This document shows, in pieces, positions 56,597 through 64,000 of a stretch of DNA of 64,000 nt. This DNA is from Bradyrhizobium sp. cir1 (lineage in GTDB: Bacteria > Pseudomonadota > Alphaproteobacteria > Rhizobiales > Xanthobacteraceae): positions 88,861-152,860 of the forward strand of contig NZ_JACIHE010000020.1 of NCBI RefSeq assembly GCF_014198245.1. The letters are read 5' to 3'. The translations under genes and the position numbers were made by a program. The notes beneath the pieces were generated by a model. It did no database searches. It was not told where the DNA came from and saw only the letters and a program-made list of their open reading frames with translations. Every line of letters begins with the position of its first letter. Positions within the stretch are counted from its first letter, which is position 1.

Positions 56597-57309
56597 ACAC
56601 CAGGGACAATCCCTACGTGAGAGGCCGCTCCAGATAGCTCAGGTAGCGGACTTGTTGATGGACGATAGCTTGCTTCAGCAACTCTTGCGAGCTTAGTGGG
56701 ATTCAGGGCGGTGCGGATAAGCGCTGCCGGCCACCAACGAACTTGCGGGCGCCATCGCTTAGCGGCTCCTTGTTGAGCCGAACAGCCATGGCCCCTTCTT
56801 GTTTGTGACGAGCGTGATCACGTTGCGGGCTGGTTGCGGCGAGGTGATAGTGCAGAAAACTCGGAGGTGACTGCCGACCCCTCAGGGGCGGCTCGTCGCT
56901 ATAATGTCTGCCGATGTCTCCGCTTCCTTTCTGGCAAGGCACAGGAGCGAATGGGCATTGACGCATTCGGCCCCTGCTCTTGAAGGTCTTGATGAAGGCC
57001 TTGTCGGCGGCTTGCAGGGTCGCGAGAAAGTCCGGCGTGCCGCCGCGCTGAGAGTCCCCAGGTCACGATCACTCGCCTTCTTGATCGGCGCGGATCTTTG
57101 CCGGAATCCCACCGACCTGCAGCCCCTTCCAGCATCACCACGATGGCGGTGCGCGGAAGGCGATCCGGACCAAGCAGCCGAAAGCAATCCAGAGGAACTC
57201 CAAATTGTGATGAAGGCGCGGATAGATGACCCTACCAATTCGTGCAGCAGATTTTGCAGCTCACGTCAGTTAGCTTGCTCGGTGATAGTGACTTTGGGAG
57301 ATTTCCTCG
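56597..57309. other. intergenic region with transposon-like debris
   Basis: About 710 bp. Minus-strand frames (for example 56703-56966) look degraded, and no gene family is recognised. Upstream of the SET gene a GTCAG is present, but it does not continue as a tts box. Confidence 0.4.
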
Positions 57310-57753
57310 ATGTTGATTGTTGAAACTATTTTGAAGCCAGACCAGTTTGGCGGTATTGGACTTTTCTCTGCGACTCGTTTGCCTAAAGGCGCGCTACTTT
57401 GGATTCACAACCCGATCGTTGACATTGCGGTGACGCGCGAACAATACGAAGCTCTAGCTCCAACATTTCAAGCTCTACTTGATAAGCATGCCTATCCGAG
57501 GGACCACAAGGTTAATGACGGCGTCGTAGAGTATAATGCTGACAACGCTCGCTTCATGAATCACAGCAGTCATCCAAACACATATCAAGACGATCATTGC
57601 AGAATTTTCACAGCCCGCGACGTACAACCTGGTGAAGAACTGACTTGCGATTACTTGTCTTTCGATCCAGGGTGTGACTTATCGTGGAATAAGGAGCTAT
57701 TGCCGATCTCCAGCTCCTGCTTTCGAAGCCTGGAGCCGGCTCCGACAGGTTGA
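57310..57753 (+). CDS. SET-domain protein
   Basis: 147 aa. The SET core is seen: GIGLFSATRLPKGALLW, then NARFMNHSSHPNT (cofactor-binding NHS) and ARDVQPGEELTCDYLSFD (GEEL..DY with the catalytic Tyr). The SET domain makes up the whole protein, so the post-SET Cys are lacking. SET enzymes methylate lysines, usually in eukaryotic histones or ribosomal proteins. Base use is AT-richer than the surroundings, pointing to transfer. Next to a tts-box effector, a host-directed role can be considered but is unproven. Confidence 0.8.
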   Translation: MLIVETILKPDQFGGIGLFSATRLPKGALLWIHNPIVDIAVTREQYEALAPTFQALLDKHAYPRDHKVNDGVVEYNADNARFMNHSSHPNTYQDDHCRIFTARDVQPGEELTCDYLSFDPGCDLSWNKELLPISSSCFRSLEPAPTG

Positions 57754-58154
57754 TCCTGCGCCGTAAGCGTTGTTCTAGTGAGTGAGCAGCTCTCGACAAC
57801 CTAAAAATTCTCGCCGTCCAATCGCGCGGCGGAGCAGTCTCGCTTTTGGAGCGGACTCGCGACGTTCAGGACGTTAGACGCTGCATGGCGCGCTAATGCA
57901 GTTCGTGAAGCAGGAATTCTGCATATGAGAGTTGTATTTTGAGTGAATTCACCAGGGTGAGTGTGTGAAGCTGCTTTGCACCTTGGCAGCTTCGGCACCG
58001 GACGTGTCTGCAAAGAGGGTTGGCACGGAAGCGAGTTGGTGGGATTGCTTATTGACCCGAGATTCGACGCTTCGAAGTAGGCGCATATGTAGTCCCCGCC
58101 AACTGCGCTCTGCTCGCCCGGAATAGTTTTAGGATGGAGGCTCCCTGAAATCTG
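57754..58154. other. intergenic region, no gene seen
   Basis: A minus-strand open frame across 57801-58421 runs antisense to the MarR gene and shows no known motif. Confidence 0.4.
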
Positions 58155-58706
58155 ATGCCGTCCAAGCTGCCAGGATTGAAAAGACGGCTCGGGAAGGGCC
58201 CTGCCGCGAGTCAGGATGTGCTCAGGCGATTCACGTGGGAGATCAGAGCCATTAATGTGTGTCTGGACGACCTTCGTTATTTCCAGGCGCATGCGCTGGG
58301 CATTGCTGCACCACAAATGATGATCTTGATGGCGTTGATCGACTTGGAACAGGACGGCGGAGTTCCGGTCAACGTGGTTGCAAAGTTGATGAAGGTTGAG
58401 TCCGCCTTCATTACGAGGCATTCGAAACAGCTTGAGGATAAGCGATTCGTGCGACGTAAGCGCTGCGCGAACGATGCACGAATCGTCAACCTGTCGCTAA
58501 CCGATAGCGCTCGCAGACAACTTGCGAGCATCGCGGCGCAGCAGGAAGAACTCGATGAGTTTGTTTCTGGTTATCTCGATATTACGGACTTTGCAAAGCT
58601 GGCTAGTTGCCTTAGCGGAGTCAGGCAACGGCTGGAAAAGGCTCGCCTGCACGCCGCGTTAAAGATGCAAGAACCTTCAAGAGAGCAGCAGCTCCGGGAC
58701 GCCTAG
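58155..58706 (+). CDS. MarR-family transcriptional regulator
   Basis: 183 aa. The winged-helix region is seen in GIAAPQMMILMALIDLEQDG, NVVAKLMKVESAFITRHSKQ and LEDKRFVRRKRCANDARIVN, with the wing DARIVNLSLT. MarR proteins bind as dimers to promoters of neighbouring genes. No neighbouring target is evident; about 670 bp without genes follow. Confidence 0.75.
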   Translation: MPSKLPGLKRRLGKGPAASQDVLRRFTWEIRAINVCLDDLRYFQAHALGIAAPQMMILMALIDLEQDGGVPVNVVAKLMKVESAFITRHSKQLEDKRFVRRKRCANDARIVNLSLTDSARRQLASIAAQQEELDEFVSGYLDITDFAKLASCLSGVRQRLEKARLHAALKMQEPSREQQLRDA

Positions 58707-59376
58707 CCGGTCAACAACTTGAGCCCACGAACCTGCTCGCCGCGGCGATCACAACGAGCACAACCCAAATCCTGGATCGGGAGCTTGGATTTACTATGCC
58801 GCTCTGCAACACAGCTCGAGCCGGAGCCGAGCGATCAAATTCAGTGCTCCAAGCTATGGCTGTGCGCATGCTGAAGGAGCCATGCGCCGACAGAAGCTCC
58901 AACGCAGCGATTTACGTCGTTCCGTGAGACGATGATAAGCGATAACTCTGCGGCATTTGGCCAATCCTTTGCTCGGAGGCGCGGTATTCTACGAGCGATG
59001 CCCCAGAGCGCTATGGGCTATCCTCGACAGCTCGTCGCGTCGTTCTCGGTTGCGCAATTTGGACTAATCGTAAGAATGATTTCACCGTCTAATGTGAGGA
59101 CAACTGACCGAGATGCGTTCATTTTGCACGAGGCAGCACCCTACACCGTTGCTTGATACTTCCCTTCTGTTAAGAACGCATTATTTTGCAGCCAACCACG
59201 ACGTGCCATCGAATTGCGGCGAGCACCATCGTCGATGTCTTACAGCAGAGAAGCAGGGGTTCCTGGACAACTGCCCCTGCCGGCAGTCGGCTGGTTGAGA
59301 GCCATGGCGCTACATGATCAAGCGCGCCTGAGCGGGGGCGCATCCTGTATTCTCGCGTTTTCATAGCAATTGTCAC
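58707..59376. other. intergenic region, no gene seen
   Basis: No frame with recognisable features on either strand. Confidence 0.4.
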
Positions 59377-59907
59377 ATGACTCCTATTGAAGCAATCAAA
59401 CATTGGTACGTGTCCCTGGACGACGAACTTCAATCAGACATCGCGTATATGTTCGTATCTCTCACGCTCGGAGACTGCCAGTTCTCGCCTGCTGCAGCCG
59501 TTCGAAGGCTGTTGCAATGGTTCGACCTGCGCAGCGCAGGCACGGAATATGAGGATGCGCTAGCCGCGGTCGTGTTTCGCGCCTCGTTCGAATACATGTT
59601 TGCCGATCGCTTCACAGCCGCCGGGTGGACCTTTCCCGAACAATTGTTCAAAGACGTGATCCGCGAGGCTGCTGAAGGGAAAGAGGCAAGCAAGTTCGCA
59701 ACGAGGGCATTTCGGTTGCTGCGTAACCTTCCGGACCGAAAAACGAAATGGAGAGAGGCAGGTGAGAATTGGAATGCCTTGGTCAACTCGGTACTCAACG
59801 ACGATGCGCTGAAGCAATGGACCACGAGCAATTCCTGGCGAGCGACTTCGGGCCGACGCAGGACTGAAAATACCCGGAAATATTGCGAGAGCGCCGATTC
59901 GGAATGA
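59377..59907 (+). CDS. hypothetical protein, 176 aa
   Basis: Not recognised. Mostly helical and soluble, with AIKHWYVSLDDELQSDIAYM at the start and a basic C-terminus. A minus-strand frame of similar length is its antisense shadow. Confidence 0.55.
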   Translation: MTPIEAIKHWYVSLDDELQSDIAYMFVSLTLGDCQFSPAAAVRRLLQWFDLRSAGTEYEDALAAVVFRASFEYMFADRFTAAGWTFPEQLFKDVIREAAEGKEASKFATRAFRLLRNLPDRKTKWREAGENWNALVNSVLNDDALKQWTTSNSWRATSGRRRTENTRKYCESADSE

Positions 59908-60180
59908 AATTGGGTGAGACCAGGCAGCGCGACGATTAGAACGGCAACTTCCAAAGAGAGTAGAAAAGCCACTAGAGAGCGCCCCAAAAGAGCACCGCCG
60001 CGACGGCGAAATAGTCGTCCGTGAACAAGGGTCTAAGCGATTGAGCGAGAGTCTATTTTATTTTTTCGGATTCGAGACGGCTTGAGATTGCAGGGATTGG
60101 GGGATAGCTGGGCGTTTCGTCGTCAAGCACGTCGGTCGTCTCTTCCTTGATCGCCATTTTTTCAGAAGCGGAGGGTCGAG

Positions 60181-60429
60181 ATGCTTATGCTTGAGTCTGA
60201 AGCGCTCTCAAAAGCAGCATGGCAATGGTTTGGCGCAGGCCTGGGATTAGCTTTCCTGATCACCATCGGAATCATTATAATGTTCTTTTGGTACAGCGCT
60301 TTCCACGCAGAGACAGAGGAGGATGCAATAGATGCAGGCTTCCTGGGTCTGATGCTACTTCTCGTAACGATCTTCTCTCGTGGCGTTTTCTTTCCTCGTA
60401 GCAGCTTCAACCAAGGGCCTCGACATTAA
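60181..60429 (+). CDS. small membrane protein, 82 aa
   Basis: Two hydrophobic segments (FGAGLGLAFLITIGIIIMFF and AGFLGLMLLLVTIFSRGVFF) with an acidic loop between. GGAGGG lies about 8 bp before the ATG. Function unknown. Confidence 0.6.
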   Translation: MLMLESEALSKAAWQWFGAGLGLAFLITIGIIIMFFWYSAFHAETEEDAIDAGFLGLMLLLVTIFSRGVFFPRSSFNQGPRH

Positions 60430-60881
60430 GTTACTGGTTGCTACCGTAGATGCATTCGTCTTGATTGGCAGTAAATTGCTCGCCCCGGTTTTTCTGCGAT
60501 ATCTGAGCAATGAAAAGATAGGAAATGGATGATAGGGTCACCCTTCCAGAAGCAGGCAGAGAGATCGCGAAGGAGATCGCCCGTAGCGAGCGGGCCCGAA
60601 CAGGCGCTCCAGTCTGGAAGCGATGACAAGCAGGTTCATTCGCACTTGCGTTGGCTGCGCTTGGTTGTTGTCGATCAGTATCAACCATTATGCATGGTAG
60701 GTGGAGGTGCCGCAGCGGCAATATCAAATTTATCGGCTGATCGATGAAGTGATCGGCTCAGGGCGGATGTTCGACTATTTCAATCGTGCCGGCCTTAAGA
60801 CTGTCGCGCTGCATTGGCCAACTTCGCAGGACTGAGTGCGAGCAAGCCGCCACAGACACCATTTTGCTTCGGAGCTTTCAG
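60430..60881. other. intergenic region, no gene seen
   Basis: Short frames only. Confidence 0.4.
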
Positions 60882-61259
60882 ATGACGCGCGCGATCGTAG
60901 TGGTTCGGGAGGTGGGCAAGCTGAACCCGGAGTACTCTTTGGAATTTGACCTTCCGGAAGTTCCGAGAGTTGGCTCGTACATTTCGATCAACCGGCCCGA
61001 CAATCCCGAGCCTTACAGCGAGGACATGATCGTCGAAAAGGTTTGGTGGCGCCTCCACCATCCAGAGACGCGGGCAGGTTTTTCAGCCAGCGAACCAGCA
61101 AAGATTGGCAAGCTCACCGAAATATCCAGGCTACGGGGCCATGGTCCAGCGATCGATGGAGAGACATGCTGGACGTTAGGCGAGAACGAGGGGCAGAAAT
61201 CCCGCAATTCGACTGTCGCCCGAGTCCAGGTTCGACAGGACGCGTTTAAGGGCAAATAG
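60882..61259 (+). CDS. hypothetical protein, 125 aa
   Basis: ATG 60882 is chosen because the 32 residues before it in the open frame look non-coding. It has beta-rich stretches (LEFDLPEVPRVGSYISI, MIVEKVWWRL). Its stop codon shares a base with the GTG of the next gene, so the two are coupled. Function unknown. Confidence 0.55.
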   Translation: MTRAIVVVREVGKLNPEYSLEFDLPEVPRVGSYISINRPDNPEPYSEDMIVEKVWWRLHHPETRAGFSASEPAKIGKLTEISRLRGHGPAIDGETCWTLGENEGQKSRNSTVARVQVRQDAFKGK

Positions 61260-62161
61260 TGGTGCCTCCCGGCCATAGCGTCCCGCTCATCGACCGCGTG
61301 CCAGTTGATAACGACGCGATGGCTTCCTTTGCAAAAGAAAGCCAATTCACATCCCTCGCGGTATCTCTGATGGTCGAGACCGCCAGCTATGCCTGCATAG
61401 CTGCTGGCACGTTGGGCCCTCAGGCGAGCTGGGATCGCAATATGGCGGCCGTCGGAGGCACGGTGGTTCGGCAATACAAACTGCTTGACGCCTTCCTCGA
61501 TCAAATATGCAAAGATCGCGATGAAACGGCAGTCCTGATCGCGCGACCGCTGTTCGAAACGACCGTAAACATCAGGTTCTTCATTAAAAACTTCTCCGCC
61601 GATCTGATCGACTCCTACGTTCAGAAGTCTCTGCAGCACGAACGCAAACTTCGAGACAAGCTCAAGGCCAATATTCTCGCGCGGAGCGGAGTTGTGTTGC
61701 CGATTGAAGATCGAATGCTCAATTCAATTGAAAGAGCAGAAAGAGTGGCCGGCATACCGCTCGACCATGTGAACCCTAGCGACAAGCGACCTTGGGGTAA
61801 CAAAAACCTTTTTGAGAAGGCGAAAGATGTCGGGCTAGCAGACGCATACTCTGGATTCTTCGGTGGTCCCTCGCACAACATTCACGGTAACTGGCATGAG
61901 ATCTATAGCAATCATCTAGACTGGAACGAAGCCACCAACTCTTTCACTCCGAAGACGGCCTGGAAGCGACCAAGACCCCAAACGGTAACATCCCTCGCAT
62001 TGGTTGTGGCCGACACCCTGAAGATCTACTTCGAGTTCATTGGGGGAGATGAGCTTTCAAGCCACTTCGAGCCGAAACTTGATGATCTGCGGAATCGAGT
62101 ATTTTCGCTTGTTGATGCGCATGAGGCTTATCTTGCGCGTAAAAAATGGCCAGCAATTTAG
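61259..62161 (+). CDS. DUF5677 domain protein
   Basis: 300 aa from GTG 61259. The family motif RPLFETTVNIRFFIKNF (about 100-116), a mid-region SGFFGGPSHNIHGNW with the conserved SxxxHG-like pattern, and a helical C-terminus. DUF5677 proteins are of unknown function and are often found among accessory genes. It overlaps the preceding gene by one base. Confidence 0.65.
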   Translation: MVPPGHSVPLIDRVPVDNDAMASFAKESQFTSLAVSLMVETASYACIAAGTLGPQASWDRNMAAVGGTVVRQYKLLDAFLDQICKDRDETAVLIARPLFETTVNIRFFIKNFSADLIDSYVQKSLQHERKLRDKLKANILARSGVVLPIEDRMLNSIERAERVAGIPLDHVNPSDKRPWGNKNLFEKAKDVGLADAYSGFFGGPSHNIHGNWHEIYSNHLDWNEATNSFTPKTAWKRPRPQTVTSLALVVADTLKIYFEFIGGDELSSHFEPKLDDLRNRVFSLVDAHEAYLARKKWPAI

Positions 62162-62341
62162 AGCAGCCGTCGAAGACCGAGACCACGAACAAAGGGCGGC
62201 CGTGACTGATCAAGGCCAAGAACAATTCAAAGAGACTGCGAGGGCGCGCCGCGTCAGAAGGCAATCGTGTTGGGTATCGGCCTCGGGCACCAGCGGTGAC
62301 AGATTGCTGGCTAGGCAAACCGACGCGCTGACCAACAAGCC

Positions 62342-62509
62342 TCACTTCTTACGCTCATCGCGCAAGCTGGCGCCTTCGGCCAGCTTCATCCAATCAGCTG
62401 CAAGCCTTAACCATGCTTCCCGGTCTGGCTGTTTAATTGCCCTTTCGGCCAAGCGGCGGCATTCCTCGGCTTCGAACCGATAGCGATCCGCCTCTTCCCC
62501 GCTCAACAT
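62342..62509 (-). CDS. small conserved rhizobial protein
   Basis: 55 aa from ATG 62509 with GGGTGAG upstream. MLSGEEADRYRFEAEECRRL and DREAWLRLAADWMKLAE are the hallmarks of a very common small helical protein in rhizobia. Function unknown. Confidence 0.65.
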   Translation of the reverse strand: MLSGEEADRYRFEAEECRRLAERAIKQPDREAWLRLAADWMKLAEGASLRDERKK

Positions 62510-62617
62510 TCGACTCACCCAGCGAACCAACGCAGGATGGCCGACGAGGAAATCAGAGGATATTCGACGATAGGCCCAAGCGGGGGATTGGAACCGTGGC
62601 GTCGTAGTTCGAAAGGC

Positions 62618-62815
62618 TCACCCGATTCTTAGGTTTTCCGCCGAGTCTTTTCCGCGATTGTTCACGACGTCGAAGCTAACCTTGGCTCCCTCTGCGAGTG
62701 AGGTGAACCCGGCCCTCTCGACGGCGGAGATGTGAACAAACACGTCCTTGCCGCCGTTGTCAGGTTGAATGAACCCGTATCCCTTTGTCGGATTGAACCA
62801 CTTCACTGTCCCCAT
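62618..62815 (-). CDS. cspA: cold-shock protein, CspA type
   Basis: 65 aa from ATG 62815. The RNA-binding RNP1 KGYGFIQ and RNP2 VFVHI motifs are intact, within MGTVKWFNPTKGYGF. Cold-shock proteins melt RNA structure. The frame stays open 11 codons upstream, but family members start at MGTVKWFN. Confidence 0.9.
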   Translation of the reverse strand: MGTVKWFNPTKGYGFIQPDNGGKDVFVHISAVERAGFTSLAEGAKVSFDVVNNRGKDSAENLRIG

Positions 62816-63003
62816 AGCCACTTTAAGTTCTCCATTTTTTGAAAACAAAGACTAGTGCGCGAATTCCGACTAAAGAAAGGCCGCGCCGACGCACCCGACA
62901 CGTTCGCTACTAACTCAAATATTCTTAAATCAGGACGTAACCCTTAGGGCCATTGCGCCGTCAGCATCCCGTTGCCGTGCCGCCGCCTTCGCCACCACCG
63001 CCG

Positions 63004-63366
63004 CTAGTCGCCATGACTGCGAATTGCTTGGACGTTTGAATCACGTCCAACCCGATGCCCCCTCCACCCGTCGGGCACGGAAACCCGATCCTCATCAGTC
63101 GTTTTCCACCTTCCGTCTTGTTGGACCAGCGGATAGGGGCTGCCTTCCGAGCCTTCCTTTGGCTGAATACACAAAAGACCGACCTTGAAGATCAGACCCG
63201 GCCCTTTCTCGCGGAGAAGCAGCCGATGACTCCCCATGTGGCAGATAGAGCCCAGCGCCTCGAGATTCGCGCGTTCTTCAACGAAATTACCCGCATACGC
63301 TATATTCTGCGAGACGGCTACCCAGTCACCGCTGAGTGCGGCTTGGGATCCAGCGGAGGACTTCAT
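63004..63366 (-). CDS. hypothetical protein downstream of the Mrr-like gene
   Basis: 120 aa from ATG 63366, which lies 7 bp after the stop of the Mrr-like gene. GSICHMGSHRLLLREKGPGL and PYPLVQQDGRWKTTDEDRVS look protein-like. A plus-strand frame (63055-63459) overlaps it and is the probable shadow. Function unknown; the close spacing suggests co-transcription. Confidence 0.5.
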   Translation of the reverse strand: MKSSAGSQAALSGDWVAVSQNIAYAGNFVEERANLEALGSICHMGSHRLLLREKGPGLIFKVGLLCIQPKEGSEGSPYPLVQQDGRWKTTDEDRVSVPDGWRGHRVGRDSNVQAIRSHGD

Positions 63367-63373
63367 GTCCGCG

Positions 63374-64000
63374 CTACCGAAGTTCAAACTCGGCGATTAA
63401 GGCTGGGCGCGCCGCCAAGAGCATCTCTAGATGACTCTCCGGCCACATTTCGATCCTGAGCGCCCGGTCCGATTGTCCCTGCTTTTCGATGGCCACCACC
63501 GCGTCCGTCGTAAAGCGTCCGCTTGTTGCGATGATGAGTACATCGACGCGTGGCGGCTCCCATAGGGCCATCTGCTCCTTGAGGAGAGCAACATCAGTTG
63601 GCGAGATGCTGCGCTCCAGCCAGTGCTTGCATTGGATAATGACCCGCGCCCGCAAATGGCCGGAAAGTCCATCCTTGGCCACGCGGGTGACAGACAGATC
63701 TCGCCCCTTGTCGGCGGCGCGGGTCTGCGTTAGCCATTCCGGGTTCTCGTACCCCGGCTCGCCTGCAATCAACGAGAAAATTAGCCGTTCGGACTCTTCT
63801 TCGGTCAGCTTCGCCCAGTTGAGCTTCGTCGGTATCGGCCCAGACGGCTTGCTAGCTATCAGTTCCCCAAGATCGCCGACATTTACGGGTATCGGGTCAT
63901 CCGTAACCGGCATGAGGCCCACACCTCGCCACGCCTCGGCTTGCGCGCGATACAGCCTGGGATGAGCTGATCGGTGGAGGTGGAACGATGGCAAATGCCA
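63374..64000 (-). CDS. Mrr-like restriction endonuclease, partial
   Basis: The frame is open to the window edge, so the N-terminus is probably missing. LNWAKLTEEESERLIFSLIA and YENPEWLTQTRAADKGRDLSV lead to VIIQCKHW: with D (in GRDLSV) and QxK these form the PD-(D/E)XK active site as in Mrr (which uses QxK). DVALLKEQM and DVLIIATSGRFT follow. Mrr cleaves methylated foreign DNA; the target here is unknown. Confidence 0.75.
   Translation of the reverse strand, partial: WHLPSFHLHRSAHPRLYRAQAEAWRGVGLMPVTDDPIPVNVGDLGELIASKPSGPIPTKLNWAKLTEEESERLIFSLIAGEPGYENPEWLTQTRAADKGRDLSVTRVAKDGLSGHLRARVIIQCKHWLERSISPTDVALLKEQMALWEPPRVDVLIIATSGRFTTDAVVAIEKQGQSDRALRIEMWPESHLEMLLAARPALIAEFELR

Noticed and set aside
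57260..57300. GTCAG sequence ahead of the SET gene
   Set aside because: The rest does not follow the tts-box pattern; AGCT and the CC...TA part are missing.
63055..63459. 134-codon plus-strand frame
   Set aside because: It overlaps the minus-strand gene pair; the minus-strand frame fits the operon spacing after the Mrr-like gene.

Overview
The window looks like part of the accessory genome (a symbiosis-island-type region) of a Bradyrhizobium-like alphaproteobacterium. The reasons are a moderately high GC content, a near-perfect TtsI 'tts box' ahead of a disordered effector-like protein, a CIRCE element beside hsp20 genes and a groEL remnant, GTG/TTG starts, and many half-decayed genes, transposase and integrase traces and toxin-antitoxin or defence genes. 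No rRNA, tRNA or CRISPR array was seen.

Region 1 (1-6.4 kb): a frameshifted FkbM-type methyltransferase, then two inverted copies of a PurF-like gene. One copy (1137-2693) is full length but has Ser in place of the glutaminase Cys. The other (3835-4804) keeps the Cys but has lost the glutaminase domain and carries a frameshift. A HAD hydrolase and a 3-hydroxyisobutyrate-dehydrogenase-like gene follow the second copy.

Region 2 (6.4-13.5 kb): a LacI regulator, a CehA/McbA-type metallohydrolase, an MFS (MHS-type) transporter and an enoyl-CoA hydratase. They are linked by three copies of a GAAATCGATTTC palindrome.

Region 3 (13.5-25.7 kb): a branched-chain-amino-acid/urea-type ABC transporter operon ending in an amidohydrolase, a duplicated and broken copy of its binding protein, and an operon of Tm-1-like protein, PEP-hydrolase-family TIM barrel and FAD oxidoreductase. 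Region 5 (42.2-51.8 kb) holds a second catabolic unit: sugar-type ABC transporter, PfkB kinase, SDR, HAD-IIA phosphatase, UgpC ATPase, and a regulator made of a PEP-hydrolase-like TIM barrel, a degenerate AAA domain and a Fis HTH. Regions 3 and 5 share an apparently undescribed regulatory sign: a direct repeat of TTGGGTA with a 10-bp period at five upstream positions. At two of them it lies 75-76 bp from a sigma-54 -24/-12 element, one intact and one decayed. I read this as one regulon for uptake and breakdown of an unidentified carbon source, and it is the main candidate for a new system.

Region 4 (25.8-42 kb): an IS110 transposase with integrase debris, a groEL remnant, two hsp20 genes with CIRCE, a HipBA pair with an operator array, a DUF2130 protein, a frameshifted DUF2806 protein, a Gabija-like OLD nuclease/UvrD helicase pair with a terminator, and several unknown genes; it resembles a defence island. 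Region 6 (51.8-64 kb): remnants of PIN-like, DUF5677 and AbiEi/AbiEii genes, the tts-box effector candidate, a SET-domain protein, a MarR regulator, small unknown genes, a DUF5677 protein, a cold-shock protein and a partial Mrr-like endonuclease.
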